From contig JAGTYA010000026.1 of NCBI GenBank assembly GCA_024291935.2, positions 7,110,001 to 7,174,000 on the forward strand: DNA of 64,000 nt, in the 5' to 3' direction. Origin of the DNA: Okapia johnstoni (Eukaryota > Chordata > Mammalia > Artiodactyla > Giraffidae). Position numbers and translations under genes: made by a program. Below, in pieces: positions 1-10,325 of the stretch; the stretch's first letter is position 1, and each line of letters begins with the position of its first letter. The notes under the pieces are model-generated. The model did no database searches. It was given only the letters and a program-made list of their open reading frames with translations, and was not told the origin of the DNA.

Positions 1-284
1 CTGTAAAACCATCGCTAACTTTTCAAGAAGTGAGGGAACTTCCCAAAGACTCCTTCAAAACAAGGAAGTGAGTATGTGTTGGACCTGTGCTGCCCTTGAG
101 GCAAACGGTGACACTGAGAACCTGAAGATGAAAGAAACACACAGAACAGAAGACTTTGGCCCAGACAGGGAGGTAGCTGAACCCAACATTCATAAATTAA
201 GTCAAGATCCCGGAAAGGGCTACACCTTTAGTCTAACAGTAGAACAGAAAAATTCCACCCACCAGTAAAGGGAACCTACAAAGA

Positions 285-492
285 AAACTGCCTTTCCCCA
301 TGGTGAGAAAAAATTAAGAATAAGATGGACTTGTGTAACTCTGTTTGGTATTGTGTAACAACCCAAATGCAAAAAGAATTTGAAAAAGAATAGATACAAG
401 TGTATGTATAACTGAATCACTTTGCTGCACACCTGAAACTAGCACAACATTGTTAATCAACTATACTCCAATTAAAATAAAAAGTTAAAAAA
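285..492 (+). mobile_element. L1 3' end fragment
   Basis: CACACCTGAAACTAGCACAA and AACTATACTCCAATTAAAAT followed by an A-rich tail are typical of the 3' end of cetartiodactyl L1 elements. Confidence 0.7.
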
Positions 493-779
493 AAACAAAA
501 GATGGGTTCCTATGAACCACAGCATCTGCTACCAGAGTGTCCTTCAGCTCTGGGACATCTTCCTCCCAGAAATTAATTTATCATGAATGTAGTGCCCCCT
601 TGTGCCTAGTAGGGATAACTACAGGTTTTTCCAAAGGAGAGTCCCCAAATGGGGATTTTCAGGTTTTCCAGAGATGAAGTGCAATCAATAAAAAAATTCC
701 CAGGACAAAAAAACCTACCAGACCCACTAAGAAAAAAGCCACCATGAATTAATGCACCAGGAGAAACAAAAGCAAACAG

Positions 780-900
780 ATTCGGCTCGCCAGGATTTCA
801 GGTATTAGACTTAGCAAATACAGAATTTAAAATAACCATGCATGAAAGATCTAAATATAAAAGAATTAAAAGAGAGGAAACAAGAGAGTATAAAAATGAC
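780..900 (+). mobile_element. Old L1 (HAL1/L1M-like) fragment
   Basis: A-rich sequence (TTAGCAAATACAGAATTTAA, ATGAAAGATCTAAATATAAA) resembles degenerate L1 ORF1-region sequence. The assignment is tentative. Confidence 0.35.
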
Positions 901-903
901 TAC

Positions 904-1160
904 AGGGCTTCTCTAGTGGCTCACTGGTAAAGAATCCGTCTGCCAGTGCAAGAGACATAGGTTCGATCCCTGATTCAGGAAGATCCCACATGTCTCGGGG
1001 CGGGCCCATACTAGGCAACAAGAGAAGCCACTGCAATGAGAAGCCTGTGAGCCGCAACTGGAGAGTAGCCCCCACTCACCGCAATTAGAGAAAAGCCTGT
1101 GCAGCAACAAAGACCCAGAACAGGCAAAAATAAATAAATAAAATCATTTAAAAAAAAGTT
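904..1160 (+). mobile_element. CHR-type tRNA-derived SINE, long form
   Basis: It begins GGCTTCTCTAGTGGCTCACT with a tRNA B-box-like GGTTCGATCC, continues through the CHR body (GAGAAGCCACTGCAATGAGA, AGAGTAGCCCCC), and ends in (AAAT)n. It abuts the BovB 3' end. Confidence 0.8.
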
Positions 1161-1164
1161 TTAA

Positions 1165-2815
1165 AAAATGATTTGTTGTTGTTGTTCAGTCATGTCTGAC
1201 TCTTTGCAGCCTCATGGACTGCAGCATGGCAGGCTTCCCTGTCCATTACCAACTCCCGGAGTTTGCTCAAACTTATGTCCATCGGAGTCAGTGATGCTAT
1301 CCAGCCATCTCATCCTCTGTTGTCCCCTTCTCCTCCTGCCTTCAGTCTTTCCAAGCACTAGGGTCTTTTCCAATGAGTTGGCTCTTGGCATCAGATAGCC
1401 AAAGTATTGGAGCTTTAGCTTCAGCATCAGTCCTTCCAATGAATATTCAGGAGTGATTTCCTTTAGGATTGACAAGTTTGATCTTCTTGGAGTCCAAGGG
1501 ACTCTCAAGAGTCTTCTCCAACACCACAGTTCAAAAGCATCAATTCTTCAGCACTCAGCCTTCTTTATGGTCCAACTCTCACATCCATAAATGACTACTG
1601 GAAAACCATAGCTTTAACTATATGGACCTTTGTTGGCAAAGTAATGACTCTGCTTTTCAATATGCTCTCTATGTGTGTCATAGCTATTCTTCCAAAGAGC
1701 AAGCGTCTTTTAATTTTATGGCTGCAGTCACCATCTACAGTGATTTTGGAGCCCAAGAAAATAAAGTCTGTCACTGTTTCCATTGTTTCCCCATCTATTT
1801 GCCATGAAGTGATGGGACTAGATGCCATGATCTTCGTTTTTTGAATGTTGAGTTTAAAGCCAGCTTTTTCACTCTCCTCTTTCGGCTTCATCAAGAGGCT
1901 CTTTAGTTCCTCTTCACTTTCTGCCATAAGGGTGGTATCATCTGCATATCTGAAGTTACTGATTCTTCTCCCAGCAATCTTGATTACAGCTTGTGCTTCA
2001 TCCAGCCTGGCATTTCGCATGAGGTACTCTGCATTTAAGTTAAATAAGCAGGGTGACAATATACAGCCTTGATGTACTCCTTTCCCAATTTGGAACTAGT
2101 CCGTTGTTCCATGTCTGGTTCTAACCTGTTGCATACAGGTTTCTGAGGAGGCAGGTAAGGTAGTCTGGTATTCCCTTCTAAGAATTTTCCACAGTTTGTT
2201 GTGGTCCACACAGTCAAAGGCTTTAGTGTAGTCAATGAAACAGAAGTAGATGTTTTCTAGAATTCTCTTGCTTTTTCGATGATCCAGTGGATGTTGGTAA
2301 TTTGATCTCCTCTGCCTTTGCTAAATACAGCTTGAATATCTGGAAGTTCTCGGTTCACGTACTGTTGAAGCCTGGCTTGGAGAATTTTGAGCATCACTTT
2401 GCTAGCATGTAAAATGAGGGCAACTGTGTGGTAGTTTGAACATTCTTTGGCATTGTCTTTCTTTGGGATTGGAATGAAAACTGACCTTTTCCAGTCCTGT
2501 GGCCCCTGCTGAGTTTTCCAAATTTGCTTGAGTGCAGCACTTTCACAGCATCATCTTTTAGGATTTGAGATAGCTCAGCTGAAATTCCATCACCTCCACT
2601 AGCTTTGCTCATAGTGATGCTTCCTAAGGCCCACTTGACTTCACACTCCAGGACGTCTGACTCTAGGTGAGTGATCACACCATTGTGGTTATCTGGGTCA
2701 TTAAGATCTCTTTTGTATAGTTCTTCTGTGTATTCTTGCCACCTCTTCTTATCTTCTGCTTCATAGGTCCATACTGTTTCTGTCTTTTATTGTGCCCATC
2801 TTTGCATGAAATATT
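1165..2815 (-). mobile_element. BovB LINE (RTE clade), 5'-truncated and frame-broken
   Basis: On the minus strand, segments in shifting frames encode a reverse transcriptase. The clearest runs from 2059 to 1595, with the catalytic YADD at 1948-1937 and flanking SPCLFNL and AESEEELKSLL. Further blocks lie at 1508-1212 and 2678-2394 in other frames. The 3' end is at about 1165, next to TTGTTGTTGTTCAGTC, the end shared with Bov-A SINEs. About half of a full-length BovB (about 3.2 kb) remains. It is inactive. Confidence 0.9.
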
Positions 2816-3109
2816 CCCCTGGTATCTCTAATTTTCTTGAAGAGATCTCTAGTCTTTCCCATTCTATTGTTTTCCTCTATTTCTTTGCATTGAAAAACAT
2901 GATTATATATATATTAAAAAAACAGCCCAAAAGAATTGTCACAGCTGAAGAGAACTGGAAGGTAGATGAGGAGAAATTTCTCACAGGACAATGCAGATGT
3001 AAGGAGACAGGGAACCGATCTTTCTGCATTGGGGATCTCTGCATCCCTCATTCATCATCTCAAGGCGGATGCTGATGATGAATGTAACAACAACAATAAT
3101 ATCTGTTGT

Positions 3110-3317
3110 GTGCATGCATGTTCAGTTGTTTCCAACTATTTTCTGGCCCCATGGACTGTAGCCCTCCAGGCTCCTATGTCCGTGTGATTTCCCAAGCAAG
3201 AATACTGGAATGGGTTGCCATTTCCTTCTTCAGGGGATCTTCCCGACCAGGGATCGAACCTGTGTCTCCTGCATTGGCAGGAGGATTGTTTACTACTGAG
3301 CCACCAGGGAAGCCCTC
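3110..3317 (-). mobile_element. Bov-A/Bov-tA SINE
   Basis: Reverse-oriented copy with the head at GGGCTTCCCTGGTGGCTCAG (minus strand), B-box GGTTCGATCC and the usual CCCATGGACTGTAGCC segment. Confidence 0.85.
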
Positions 3318-3835
3318 TCTAGAACATCATTATTGTATTTTCATCTTGCACTTATTGCTGTCCAAAATGACCATGTGTATTTCTTTACTTGTCTCTTCTT
3401 TATTACCTCTACCAGGAAAGAAGGGCTTAGTGAGGAAGATCTATTTTTCTGTCTTGTTCAGCACTAGCTTCAGGTCCTGGAACAGGGCCCACTCCACAAG
3501 CAAAGTGTTCAGTAATGTCAGTGAATTCTGCTTAAATGAGCTCATGGAGCCACCAGGAAGAGGTAAGTATGATACCTGGTAAAAATACAAGAAAGGAAGA
3601 TGAAATGGATGGGTTGGGAAAAAAAAGGCTCTGGGACAGTCAATGAGAAAACCCTGTGCTGTCTCCCGCTCCTCCAACAGGAATAGGACCCCTGGGAACA
3701 GAGCTCATCCGTCCCCTCTGTTACTCTGATCAAGCCTATACAGATTCTGCAAGTTTTGGCTTCAACATTTAGAGTTATGTCAGAACTGGAATGACTTCAG
3801 AAAAAGGACAATTTAAATAAGTACAGGCAAGGGGG

Positions 3836-4012
3836 ACTTCCCTGGTGGTCCAGTGGCTAAGACTGCTCGCTCCCAGGGCAGGGGCCCCAGGTTCCATCCC
3901 TGGTCAGGGAACTAGGTCCCACGTGCTGCAACTAAGAGTTTGCATGCCTTAACTCAAGATCTCGAGTGCTGCAACCAAGACCTGGCACAGGGAAATAAAT
4001 ATAAGGAAAAAG
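3836..4012 (+). mobile_element. CHR-type SINE, short form
   Basis: Head GGGACTTCCCTGGTGGTCCA, then CCCTGGTCAGGGAACTAGGT and an AAATAAATA tail. Confidence 0.8.
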
Positions 4013-5470
4013 GAATGAAGACAGGTAGGAAAGCAGAATCTGTGGGGAAAGGAGGATGATTTGGGATCTTATGCTGGGAATGGAAAGCCAGCAAGAAGCT
4101 TCAGAACAGTTTACGAGTGGACCATGACATACCTTTGTCTCACTGTTGAGCTGCCAGGCGTGGAGGTGGTCAGTGAGGACGATGAGCCAAACTGAAAGAA
4201 CAGTCGGCCTTTATTCACTGAGGTGTCCCTGTGAGGGGCAGAAAGAGGCACCAGCTCCCAGGGGTCCATTTTCGCCAGTCTGGAGGGGAGGGTCAGATGG
4301 CAGGCTGCTGAAAGGACTCCTCCCTCTTTATGGGCTCTGGGGGTCGGAGTGGTGGAGGGAGGGAGAGAAGGGCTGGGAGTGAAAAATGCTGCATCAAGGT
4401 GGAAGAAGTGTCTCAGCCCACGACCCCAGTAAGGATCTCAGTAAGACACAGTAAGGGTCTTGGCTGAGGCCCCATAGGGAGGGGCCTGGGCTGGAGATGC
4501 ACAGCTGGTCTGCCATCCTTGCCAGCAATGCCCCCAGAAAACTGCACTGTGCTGGCTTGTGATTCCCGCAGTCGACCTGCAAGGCCACATGTACGATTTC
4601 TGTCAGGACCTGGACTCCTCACCATCCTGAGTCTGTCTGTGTCCAAAGTCCCGATCCTTTCCAGGTAAACCATCCTCTTCCTGCCCTGCTCCCTGGATCT
4701 GGCCTGTGCTGCCCCATCTCTCACAGGGACCAGTGGGAGTTTCTCTGCCTCTAAGTCTCACATCTCTGACCCATCTCCACATCTCAGTTTTCTAGAATCT
4801 TACAAATGACCTGTCCCCACCATGACTGAAACTATTTGGGGGTGCCCCACCGCCAAGCTTGGTGGACTCCAGGCCCCTCCTGCTCCCCCTGGGCCTCCCT
4901 GTGCACTCTGGGAACAGCTGCCTCTGTGCCCACTGCCCTTTGGCCAGGACTGTCCTTGCCTCTCCTGTCTGTCTGTCCTTCAGCTGCAACTCAAAGCTCC
5001 CCTCCTCCGGAGGCTTCCTAGGCTCACAGCCCTGTGCACACGCCTTTAGGATGACTGTTCATCGCACTCCACTGCCACTGTCTGCAAGGTCCTACCTGGC
5101 AGGGACACGATCTTTGCAACCTTGCCCTCAAGAAGCCTTGCTAAAGAGATGTGAAATAATCAGACAAATGAAAAAAAAAAGAATGAATGACTTCCAAGTT
5201 CTGGCTCCTTCTGTTTCCCTAGAATGTTCCTAGCCCGCCCCCTTCCTTTCTCAGACACCACCCCAATAGTCACAACCTGAGAGGGAAATGATCAAAGCAG
5301 CAGAATGTCCTGGGAATCTGTCTGTCTGTTAGCCCATCAGAAATCCCCATGCCCAGGGTTCCTTCTTGCTGGAATTCTGGGAGAGGAGGTTCACTCCTGG
5401 TCATTCTCAGACAGCTCTAGACAGCTGCATGGCAGCAATCCTTGGCAATCAATTAAAAAAATCTGAGTCT
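4013..5470. other. Unique intergenic DNA
   Basis: Mixed-composition, partly CT-rich sequence downstream of TIGD3. No repeat family, RNA gene or conserved open frame is recognised. The longest frames (103-124 codons) lack family similarity. Confidence 0.5.
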
Positions 5471-5471
5471 T

Positions 5472-5640
5472 GGGACTTCCTTGGTCCCAAGGAAGTGGTC
5501 CAGTGGTTAAGACTTTGCCTTCCAATGCGGGGCATGAGGGTTCAAATCCTGGTTAGGGAACTAAGATCCCACATACTTTGAGGTCAAAAACCAAAACAAA
5601 ACAGAAACAATATTGTAACAAATTTAATAAAGACTTTAAA
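5472..5640 (+). mobile_element. CHR-type SINE with internal hairpin
   Basis: GGGACTTCCTTGG then GGTCCAGTGGTTAAGAC and AACTAAGATCCCACATAC identify the SINE. An extra stretch after the head creates a perfect 10-bp inverted repeat (5475-5484 / 5487-5496). Confidence 0.75.
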
Positions 5641-5712
5641 AGTGGCCTGCAGAAAACAACAACAAAAAAGCCTGAGTTGAAAGTTTCTGTACTCTCCTCC
5701 CATGAAAAAAAT

Positions 5713-5932
5713 GGGCTTCCCAGGTGGCACAGTGGTAAAGAATCTGCCTGCCAATGTAGGAGACTCAAGAGACGCTGATTCGATCCCTGGGTAGGTAAGA
5801 TTCCCTTGGGGAGAAAATGGCAACCTACTCCAGTATTCTTGCCTGGAAAATTCTATGGACAAAGAAGCCTGGTGAGCTACAGTCCATGGGGTCGCAAAAA
5901 GTCGGACACGGCTAAGCACACATACACACATG
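5713..5932 (+). mobile_element. Bov-A SINE next to the TIGD3 poly(A) site
   Basis: Head GGCTTCCCAGGTGGCACAGT, body GGCAACCTACTCCAGTATTC, and the tail AGCACACATACACACATG. On the minus strand that tail is TG-rich and lies just beyond the TIGD3 AATAAA. Confidence 0.85.
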
Positions 5933-5965
5933 AAAATAATACCTTGGCCTCTTTTCTGATTAAGC

Positions 5966-5971
5966 TTTATT
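5966..5971 (-). terminator. TIGD3 polyadenylation signal
   Basis: TTTATT on the plus strand reads AATAAA on the minus strand, about 330 nt past the stop codon. It is the first such hexamer after the CDS. A TG-rich stretch at 5932-5914, the tail of the adjacent SINE, lies 34-52 nt downstream, where a GU-rich element is expected. The 3'UTR then runs from 6299 to about 5945. Confidence 0.7.
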
Positions 5972-6299
5972 TCCAGAAGCAGAACTGTTTTGAACACAGA
6001 GTTCAAGGGGTCGTTGTGTCTGTAAAGCCCTATTCTACCTTCCTAAGTCCCAGCCTCCACAGAGGTTCAGAAACTACACAGCTGAGCTTCACTACCCCAA
6101 TGCCCTGTCTTTAGACTCTCTTCTCAGGGCTTGGACAACTTTCGCTCAGAACCTACACTTGGTCTCCCAACTTGTCTCCCTTCAACACCTTTCACAAAAG
6201 CTCCATTTCCACGGGAAAGAGACCAGCCCCCAACCTGTCTTCTGAGAGGGCGTTTCCATGGGAAACAAGAGAGGAGGGGGCTCTGGCAGGAAGGGCCCT

Positions 6300-7715
6300 T
6301 CACAGGCAGCAGAGTCGCTCCACCCCCTCCTCACAGGCATAGAAATTTTCAAATAGCTCCGGGGTGGTGCCACTGCACTCCAACCACCTCCTCAAGGTGC
6401 CCAGAGCCCGGAGGGCATCGGCCTTCGTGGGCAGGGGCTCGAAGCCGTCCTCTCTGCCCCCCGCCTCGTCTGCAGGGCCCACCTCCTCTTTGCACGCTCC
6501 AGACACAGGCTCCTCACTCTCCAGATCCACAAAGCGGGAAAATTCCTCGAGGCTCAACCCACTGGGGACCTGAGGCACCTCCGAGGCTTGGTCCTGGGCC
6601 AGTGGCGTTTTGCCAGGAGTCAGCCCTTCCTGAATGAAGCTGCTCACAATGAGCTGGAGAGGCACCTTGGCCCAGGCCGCTGCTGCCATGTGCAGAGCGT
6701 CTAGCACTGTGATGCCCATCCCAACCTCAGCCAGCGACGTGCCAGCTCTCTCGCTCTGGGCGGCAGCCAACTTGCTCAACAGACGGCGCCGGTAATGGGC
6801 CTTAAACGCCCGGACCACAGAGCTGGGCAGGGGCGGTGTGGAGCTCGCAGCAGACAGAGGCAAGAGCCTCACGTGGCAGAGCCCGGGCAGGCCTGCCACC
6901 TCCTCCACCACTCGGGAAGCCATCAGCAAAGCCACCTGCCGGCCCTGCCGCCCCATGTCCCGATCAAATTGTGCCAACCACTCCGACCAGGGGATGGCCA
7001 GGTCAGGGTGGTAGGAGGCAGGCAGGGCCTCACTGCTGACCCCAAAGAAGCATCGTGGGGCAGCCTGGGGCCCACTGACCAACAGCCGCCGTTTCTCTGT
7101 GCCCCTGCTGTTGGCACACAGCAGCACCTGCACCCGATCACACGTACCCGCTCTGCTGGGCACTGCCCGATACAGCAAGGGCACTTCAACACAGCCAAAA
7201 ATGTCCTCTGAGGAGAAATCTTTAAGAGAAAGAGGCAGCTGGGCCTGGGGAGTGGGAGCTGGGGGAGGTGGGTCAGGGGGAAATGGAGGCCCCAGTACGT
7301 GGCGGGCCCCGAAGCCCACATTGTTTCGGCGTTTCCAGCGGACCAGCCAGCCGATGCTGGGCACAAAGTCCTGGCCCAGGATGTCGGCCAGCTCCTTGGC
7401 TTTGTGGAGCAGCATGGGCCCCGTCACGTCCCAGGCCTTGGCCCGGGCAATATGGTACCAGCAGAGTAGAGCCTCGTCGATGCCGCTGTACTTGGACTCC
7501 CGCTTGCGCTTGCGCTCCCGGTTGGCCGTGCCGCTGCACCAGTCCGCCAGCAGCTTCTCTTTATTCTTGCAGATGCGGGAGATCTGAGGCTGGGAGACCT
7601 GGAAGCGCCGGGCCACCTCCGACTGGGACATCTTGGATTCATCCAGGAGTTCCAGCACCTGGATCTTCTCAGCCAGGGACAGGGCGTGAAGCTTCTTCTT
7701 GCCACACAGCTCCAT
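6300..7715 (-). CDS. TIGD3: Tigger transposable element-derived protein 3 (domesticated transposase)
   Basis: This single coding exon gives 471 aa, the length I recall for human TIGD3. The ATG at 7715-7713 sits in a strong Kozak context (G at -3, G at +4), and the stop is at 6302-6300. Residues 1 to about 55 are a pipsqueak-type helix-turn-helix (KKLHALSLAEKIQVLELL, then SEVARRFQVSQPQISRI). Residues about 65-140 are a CENP-B-type second DNA-binding domain (DEALLCWYHIARAK, GWLVRWKRRNNV). The rest matches the Tigger DDE region (VQVLLCANSRGT, then RAFKAHYRRRLL), but the three catalytic aspartates are replaced. It is therefore probably a nuclear DNA-binding protein without transposase activity; its targets are unknown. 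The open frame continues upstream to 7778 without another ATG. An acceptor 16 nt upstream of the ATG implies a non-coding first exon in the CpG island. Confidence 0.95.
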   Translation of the reverse strand: MELCGKKKLHALSLAEKIQVLELLDESKMSQSEVARRFQVSQPQISRICKNKEKLLADWCSGTANRERKRKRESKYSGIDEALLCWYHIARAKAWDVTGPMLLHKAKELADILGQDFVPSIGWLVRWKRRNNVGFGARHVLGPPFPPDPPPPAPTPQAQLPLSLKDFSSEDIFGCVEVPLLYRAVPSRAGTCDRVQVLLCANSRGTEKRRLLVSGPQAAPRCFFGVSSEALPASYHPDLAIPWSEWLAQFDRDMGRQGRQVALLMASRVVEEVAGLPGLCHVRLLPLSAASSTPPLPSSVVRAFKAHYRRRLLSKLAAAQSERAGTSLAEVGMGITVLDALHMAAAAWAKVPLQLIVSSFIQEGLTPGKTPLAQDQASEVPQVPSGLSLEEFSRFVDLESEEPVSGACKEEVGPADEAGGREDGFEPLPTKADALRALGTLRRWLECSGTTPELFENFYACEEGVERLCCL

Positions 7716-7731
7716 GGCCTCTCGGTGGCAC
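7716..7731 (-). other. TIGD3: TIGD3 5'UTR part of exon 2, with splice acceptor
   Basis: Read on the minus strand, a pyrimidine-rich stretch ends in CCGCCCAG followed by GTGCCACC, 16 nt before the TIGD3 ATG. This is a good 3' splice site, with AG at 7733-7732. It agrees with a two-exon gene whose first exon is non-coding. Confidence 0.65.
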
Positions 7732-8379
7732 CTGGGCGGGGAGGAAAGGGTGAGCGGGAGACCGACGGTGGAGGCCACGCGGGTTAGGAGAGGAGCGCAG
7801 CAAGGAAAAGAGAGTATATGGGGCAGGGAGAGGTTGGTGTGGAGGGGCGGGGGGCAGTCCAGGGAAGGCTGGACCAGCTGGGAGAGGGCGAGGGTACCCT
7901 GGGTAGGAGGTGAGAGGGCTGGGCTGAAAGGAAGGGAAAAGGCCAGGCTGAGTGGGCAGTGGGCCGGGCACTGATGGGAGAAATGACAGAACAGAGCCTG
8001 GAGGGGGTGGCCCCCTGGTCAGAGGCAGAAAGGGGTCCGCGGGAAAAGGATGAATAGAGCCGAGGGGACAGCTGCAGACACAACAAAGGAGCGTGGATGG
8101 GGGAGGACGGGGGCTGGGGCCGAGGGGGGCAGGTGTAGGGGATAATCAGAGCGGGCGGGAGGAACCCCCAGGAGGGGGAGGGGGCGGAGGGCCTAGGCTG
8201 AGTTTAGATGAAGATGTTGGGGGCAGGGTGGTGGAGTGAATGAACAGAGTTGGGGTGACAGGTGTACAGACGACAAAGAGGCACGGACTGGGGTCTGAAG
8301 AAGCAAGTCTAATTTGGGGTTGAGTCCTAGCAGGGAAGGCTGGGCCAGGGTCCGGCCTGGAGAGGGGCGGTGGGAGCAC

Positions 8380-9130
8380 AAGGCTGAAAGGCAGGTGCAC
8401 AGGCGACAGAGGGCAGGAGGGGTTAGGAGGCCGCGGGCAGCGAGAGGGGCGGGTTGTCCTCAGCGGGGAGGCTTGTGGCCTGGGAGGGCGGGGGGAACGA
8501 GAGCCCGGGACCCAGGCCGGCCAGGAGCCGGGGTCCGCAACTCGGCTGGCCTCTCCCTCTGGTGACCCGGAGTCCTTTGGGGGGTCGGACCCAGTCGTCC
8601 GCCTGCCCCGCCTCCCCGCCTCCCGTCCTCCAGCCCTTCCGCTCCGCACCCACCTCAGGCGCTCGTCCCGCGGCTGCCGCCCCGGTCCCAGCCCTGGCTG
8701 GGGCCGGACTCCCGAGCCCCTCTCCCGGCGGCTACTGGAGAGCAGGAGAGGGACGAGCCGAGCGGACAGACGGGCTGCGCGGGCGGCGGGCGCGCGCACC
8801 CGTGGCGCGCATCCTGCGCTGGGGTCTCTCCGGGCTGGGAAGACCACGGTCCGCCGCTCAGCTCCCACCAGCCGCAGCCCCGCCCCGAACCAGTTAGATT
8901 GGCCTTCGGTGGCGTCCGTCCCGCCCCCGGCTAAGTCTCATTGGCCATTGCGAAAGTGGCGGGTCGTCAGGTCCCCGGGGGGACGGAGCTCTCTGCAAGA
9001 AGGGATGGCGAGGCGGAGACTGGTCGCGGCGGGAGTCCTGGCTGCGCCGCCAGCCTCAGGGGACCGGGCCCTCGGAGCCTGACAGGACTCGGCAGCGTCG
9101 ACGCAGGACGTCTTCCTGGCCGTGACCCTA
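8380..9130 (-). promoter_or_regulatory. CpG-island promoter of TIGD3
   Basis: This block is dense in GC and CpG beside AT-richer flanks. ATTGG on the plus strand at 8898-8902 and 8940-8944 gives two CCAAT boxes 42 bp apart, oriented for the minus-strand gene. A GC-rich start region without a TATA box follows. No divergent gene is recognised on the other side. Confidence 0.7.
8654..8865 (-). other. TIGD3: Predicted non-coding first exon of TIGD3
   Basis: A strong donor (CCTGAG then GTGGGTG, exon end at 8654) lies in a CpG island, with two minus-strand CCAAT boxes about 35-80 bp beyond the estimated start. The 5' limit is a guess from CCAAT spacing. Splicing to 7731 would keep the upstream frame open into TIGD3, but I see no in-frame ATG. 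Confidence 0.5.
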
Positions 9131-9268
9131 GGCAGCTTCCTCATCTACCAGATCTCATTCCGCTCACCCAAGTGGTCTTTAAAAAATAGAACCAGGTTAT
9201 AAGCCACACAAAAGATGTTACCATGGACAGCAGTGACCTCAGGTCGGTCAGCCAAGATACAACAGACT

Positions 9269-10320
9269 GTTGTAACCACGCGTTCCGGGAAACAAACTCA
9301 CTCAGAAGGACAATGCAGATAGTGGAGTGGTTTATTACACCAGCAGGCCCAAGGCAGAGTCTCCTCTTAGCCAAGGACCCCAACCAGTTTTTGTGAAAAC
9401 CTTATATACCCGTGAAGGCGAAAACAGAACAGGCTCCATCTTGAAAGCAGGACTCCATCTTAGGCCGGACTGTGGACTTTGAGCTGTATGCCCAGTATCT
9501 ATGGAAATCACATACCAACTGGAAAACCAGACCCCCCGGATGTAAGAGCCCCAGGGCTCGTACCTAGACTCTCCATTGCCTGAAAGAATAACCTAATTAT
9601 CTGTGTAACTGAATAGAATCACAAATTCTATTATGCTTATTGAGGTATGACCACAGGCCTATTGATAATTGTCCACTGTTAACTACCTAGGCTTAAGGCA
9701 TATAAATCACCGGTTAACTTTGATTGTATCTTTCCTTTGTTCAGACTAGTTTCAGGGAATTTGGGGAGGTGGGTTTGAGCACGTACACTTAGGGTATATA
9801 AGGTTTTCACAAAAACTGGTCGGGGTCCTTGGCTAAGAGGAGACTCTGCCTTGGGCCCGCCAGTGTAATAAACTGCACTCCACTATCTGCAGTGTCCTGA
9901 GTGTTTGTTTCCCGGAACTCGTGGCTACAATACCCTAAGTGTATGTGCCCAACCCCACCTCCCCAAATTCCCTGAAACTAGTCTGAACAAAGGAAAAGAA
10001 AGATACAATCAAAGTTAACCCTTGATTCATATGCCTTAAGCCTAGGTAGTTAACAGTGGACAATTATCAATAGGCCTGTGGTCATACCCCAATAAGCATA
10101 ATAAAATTTATGATGCTATTGGGTTACAGATAATTAGGGTATTCTTTCAGGCGATGGAGAGTCTAGGTATGAGCCCTGGGGCTCTTCCATCCAGGGGCCT
10201 GGTTTTCCAGTTGGTATGTCGTTTCCATAGCTACTGGGCGTATAGCTCAAAGTCCACAGTCCGGCCTAAGATGGAGTCCTGCTTTCAAGATGTAGCCTGT
10301 TCTGTCTGTCTCCTCCTTCA
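9269..10320 (-). mobile_element. Solo ERV LTR, minus orientation, interrupted by another LTR
   Basis: Two parts (9269-9405 and about 9936-10320) join into one LTR of about 525 bp. Its minus-strand start is TGAAGGAGG and its other end lies near GGTTACAAC. A TATATAAGG box and AATAAA are visible. AGACT flanks both sides (9264-9268, 10321-10325) as a 5-bp target duplication. No internal retroviral genes are present, so it is a recombined solo LTR. The family is not assigned. Confidence 0.75.
9412..9929 (+). mobile_element. Solo ERV LTR, plus orientation, inserted in the previous LTR
   Basis: It starts TGAAGGCG and ends GGCTACA, with TATATAAGG near 9796 and AATAAA in GTGTAATAAACTGC. ATACCC flanks it at 9406-9411 and 9930-9935. 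It is the same family as its host LTR but in the opposite orientation, so the locus is a long imperfect palindrome. Confidence 0.8.
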
Positions 10321-10325
10321 AGACT

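Noticed and set aside
8146..8868. 240-codon minus-strand open frame upstream of TIGD3
   Set aside because: It starts at GTG, lies in a CpG island and its first part overlaps the predicted non-coding exon 1. No family similarity; chance absence of stops in GC-rich DNA.
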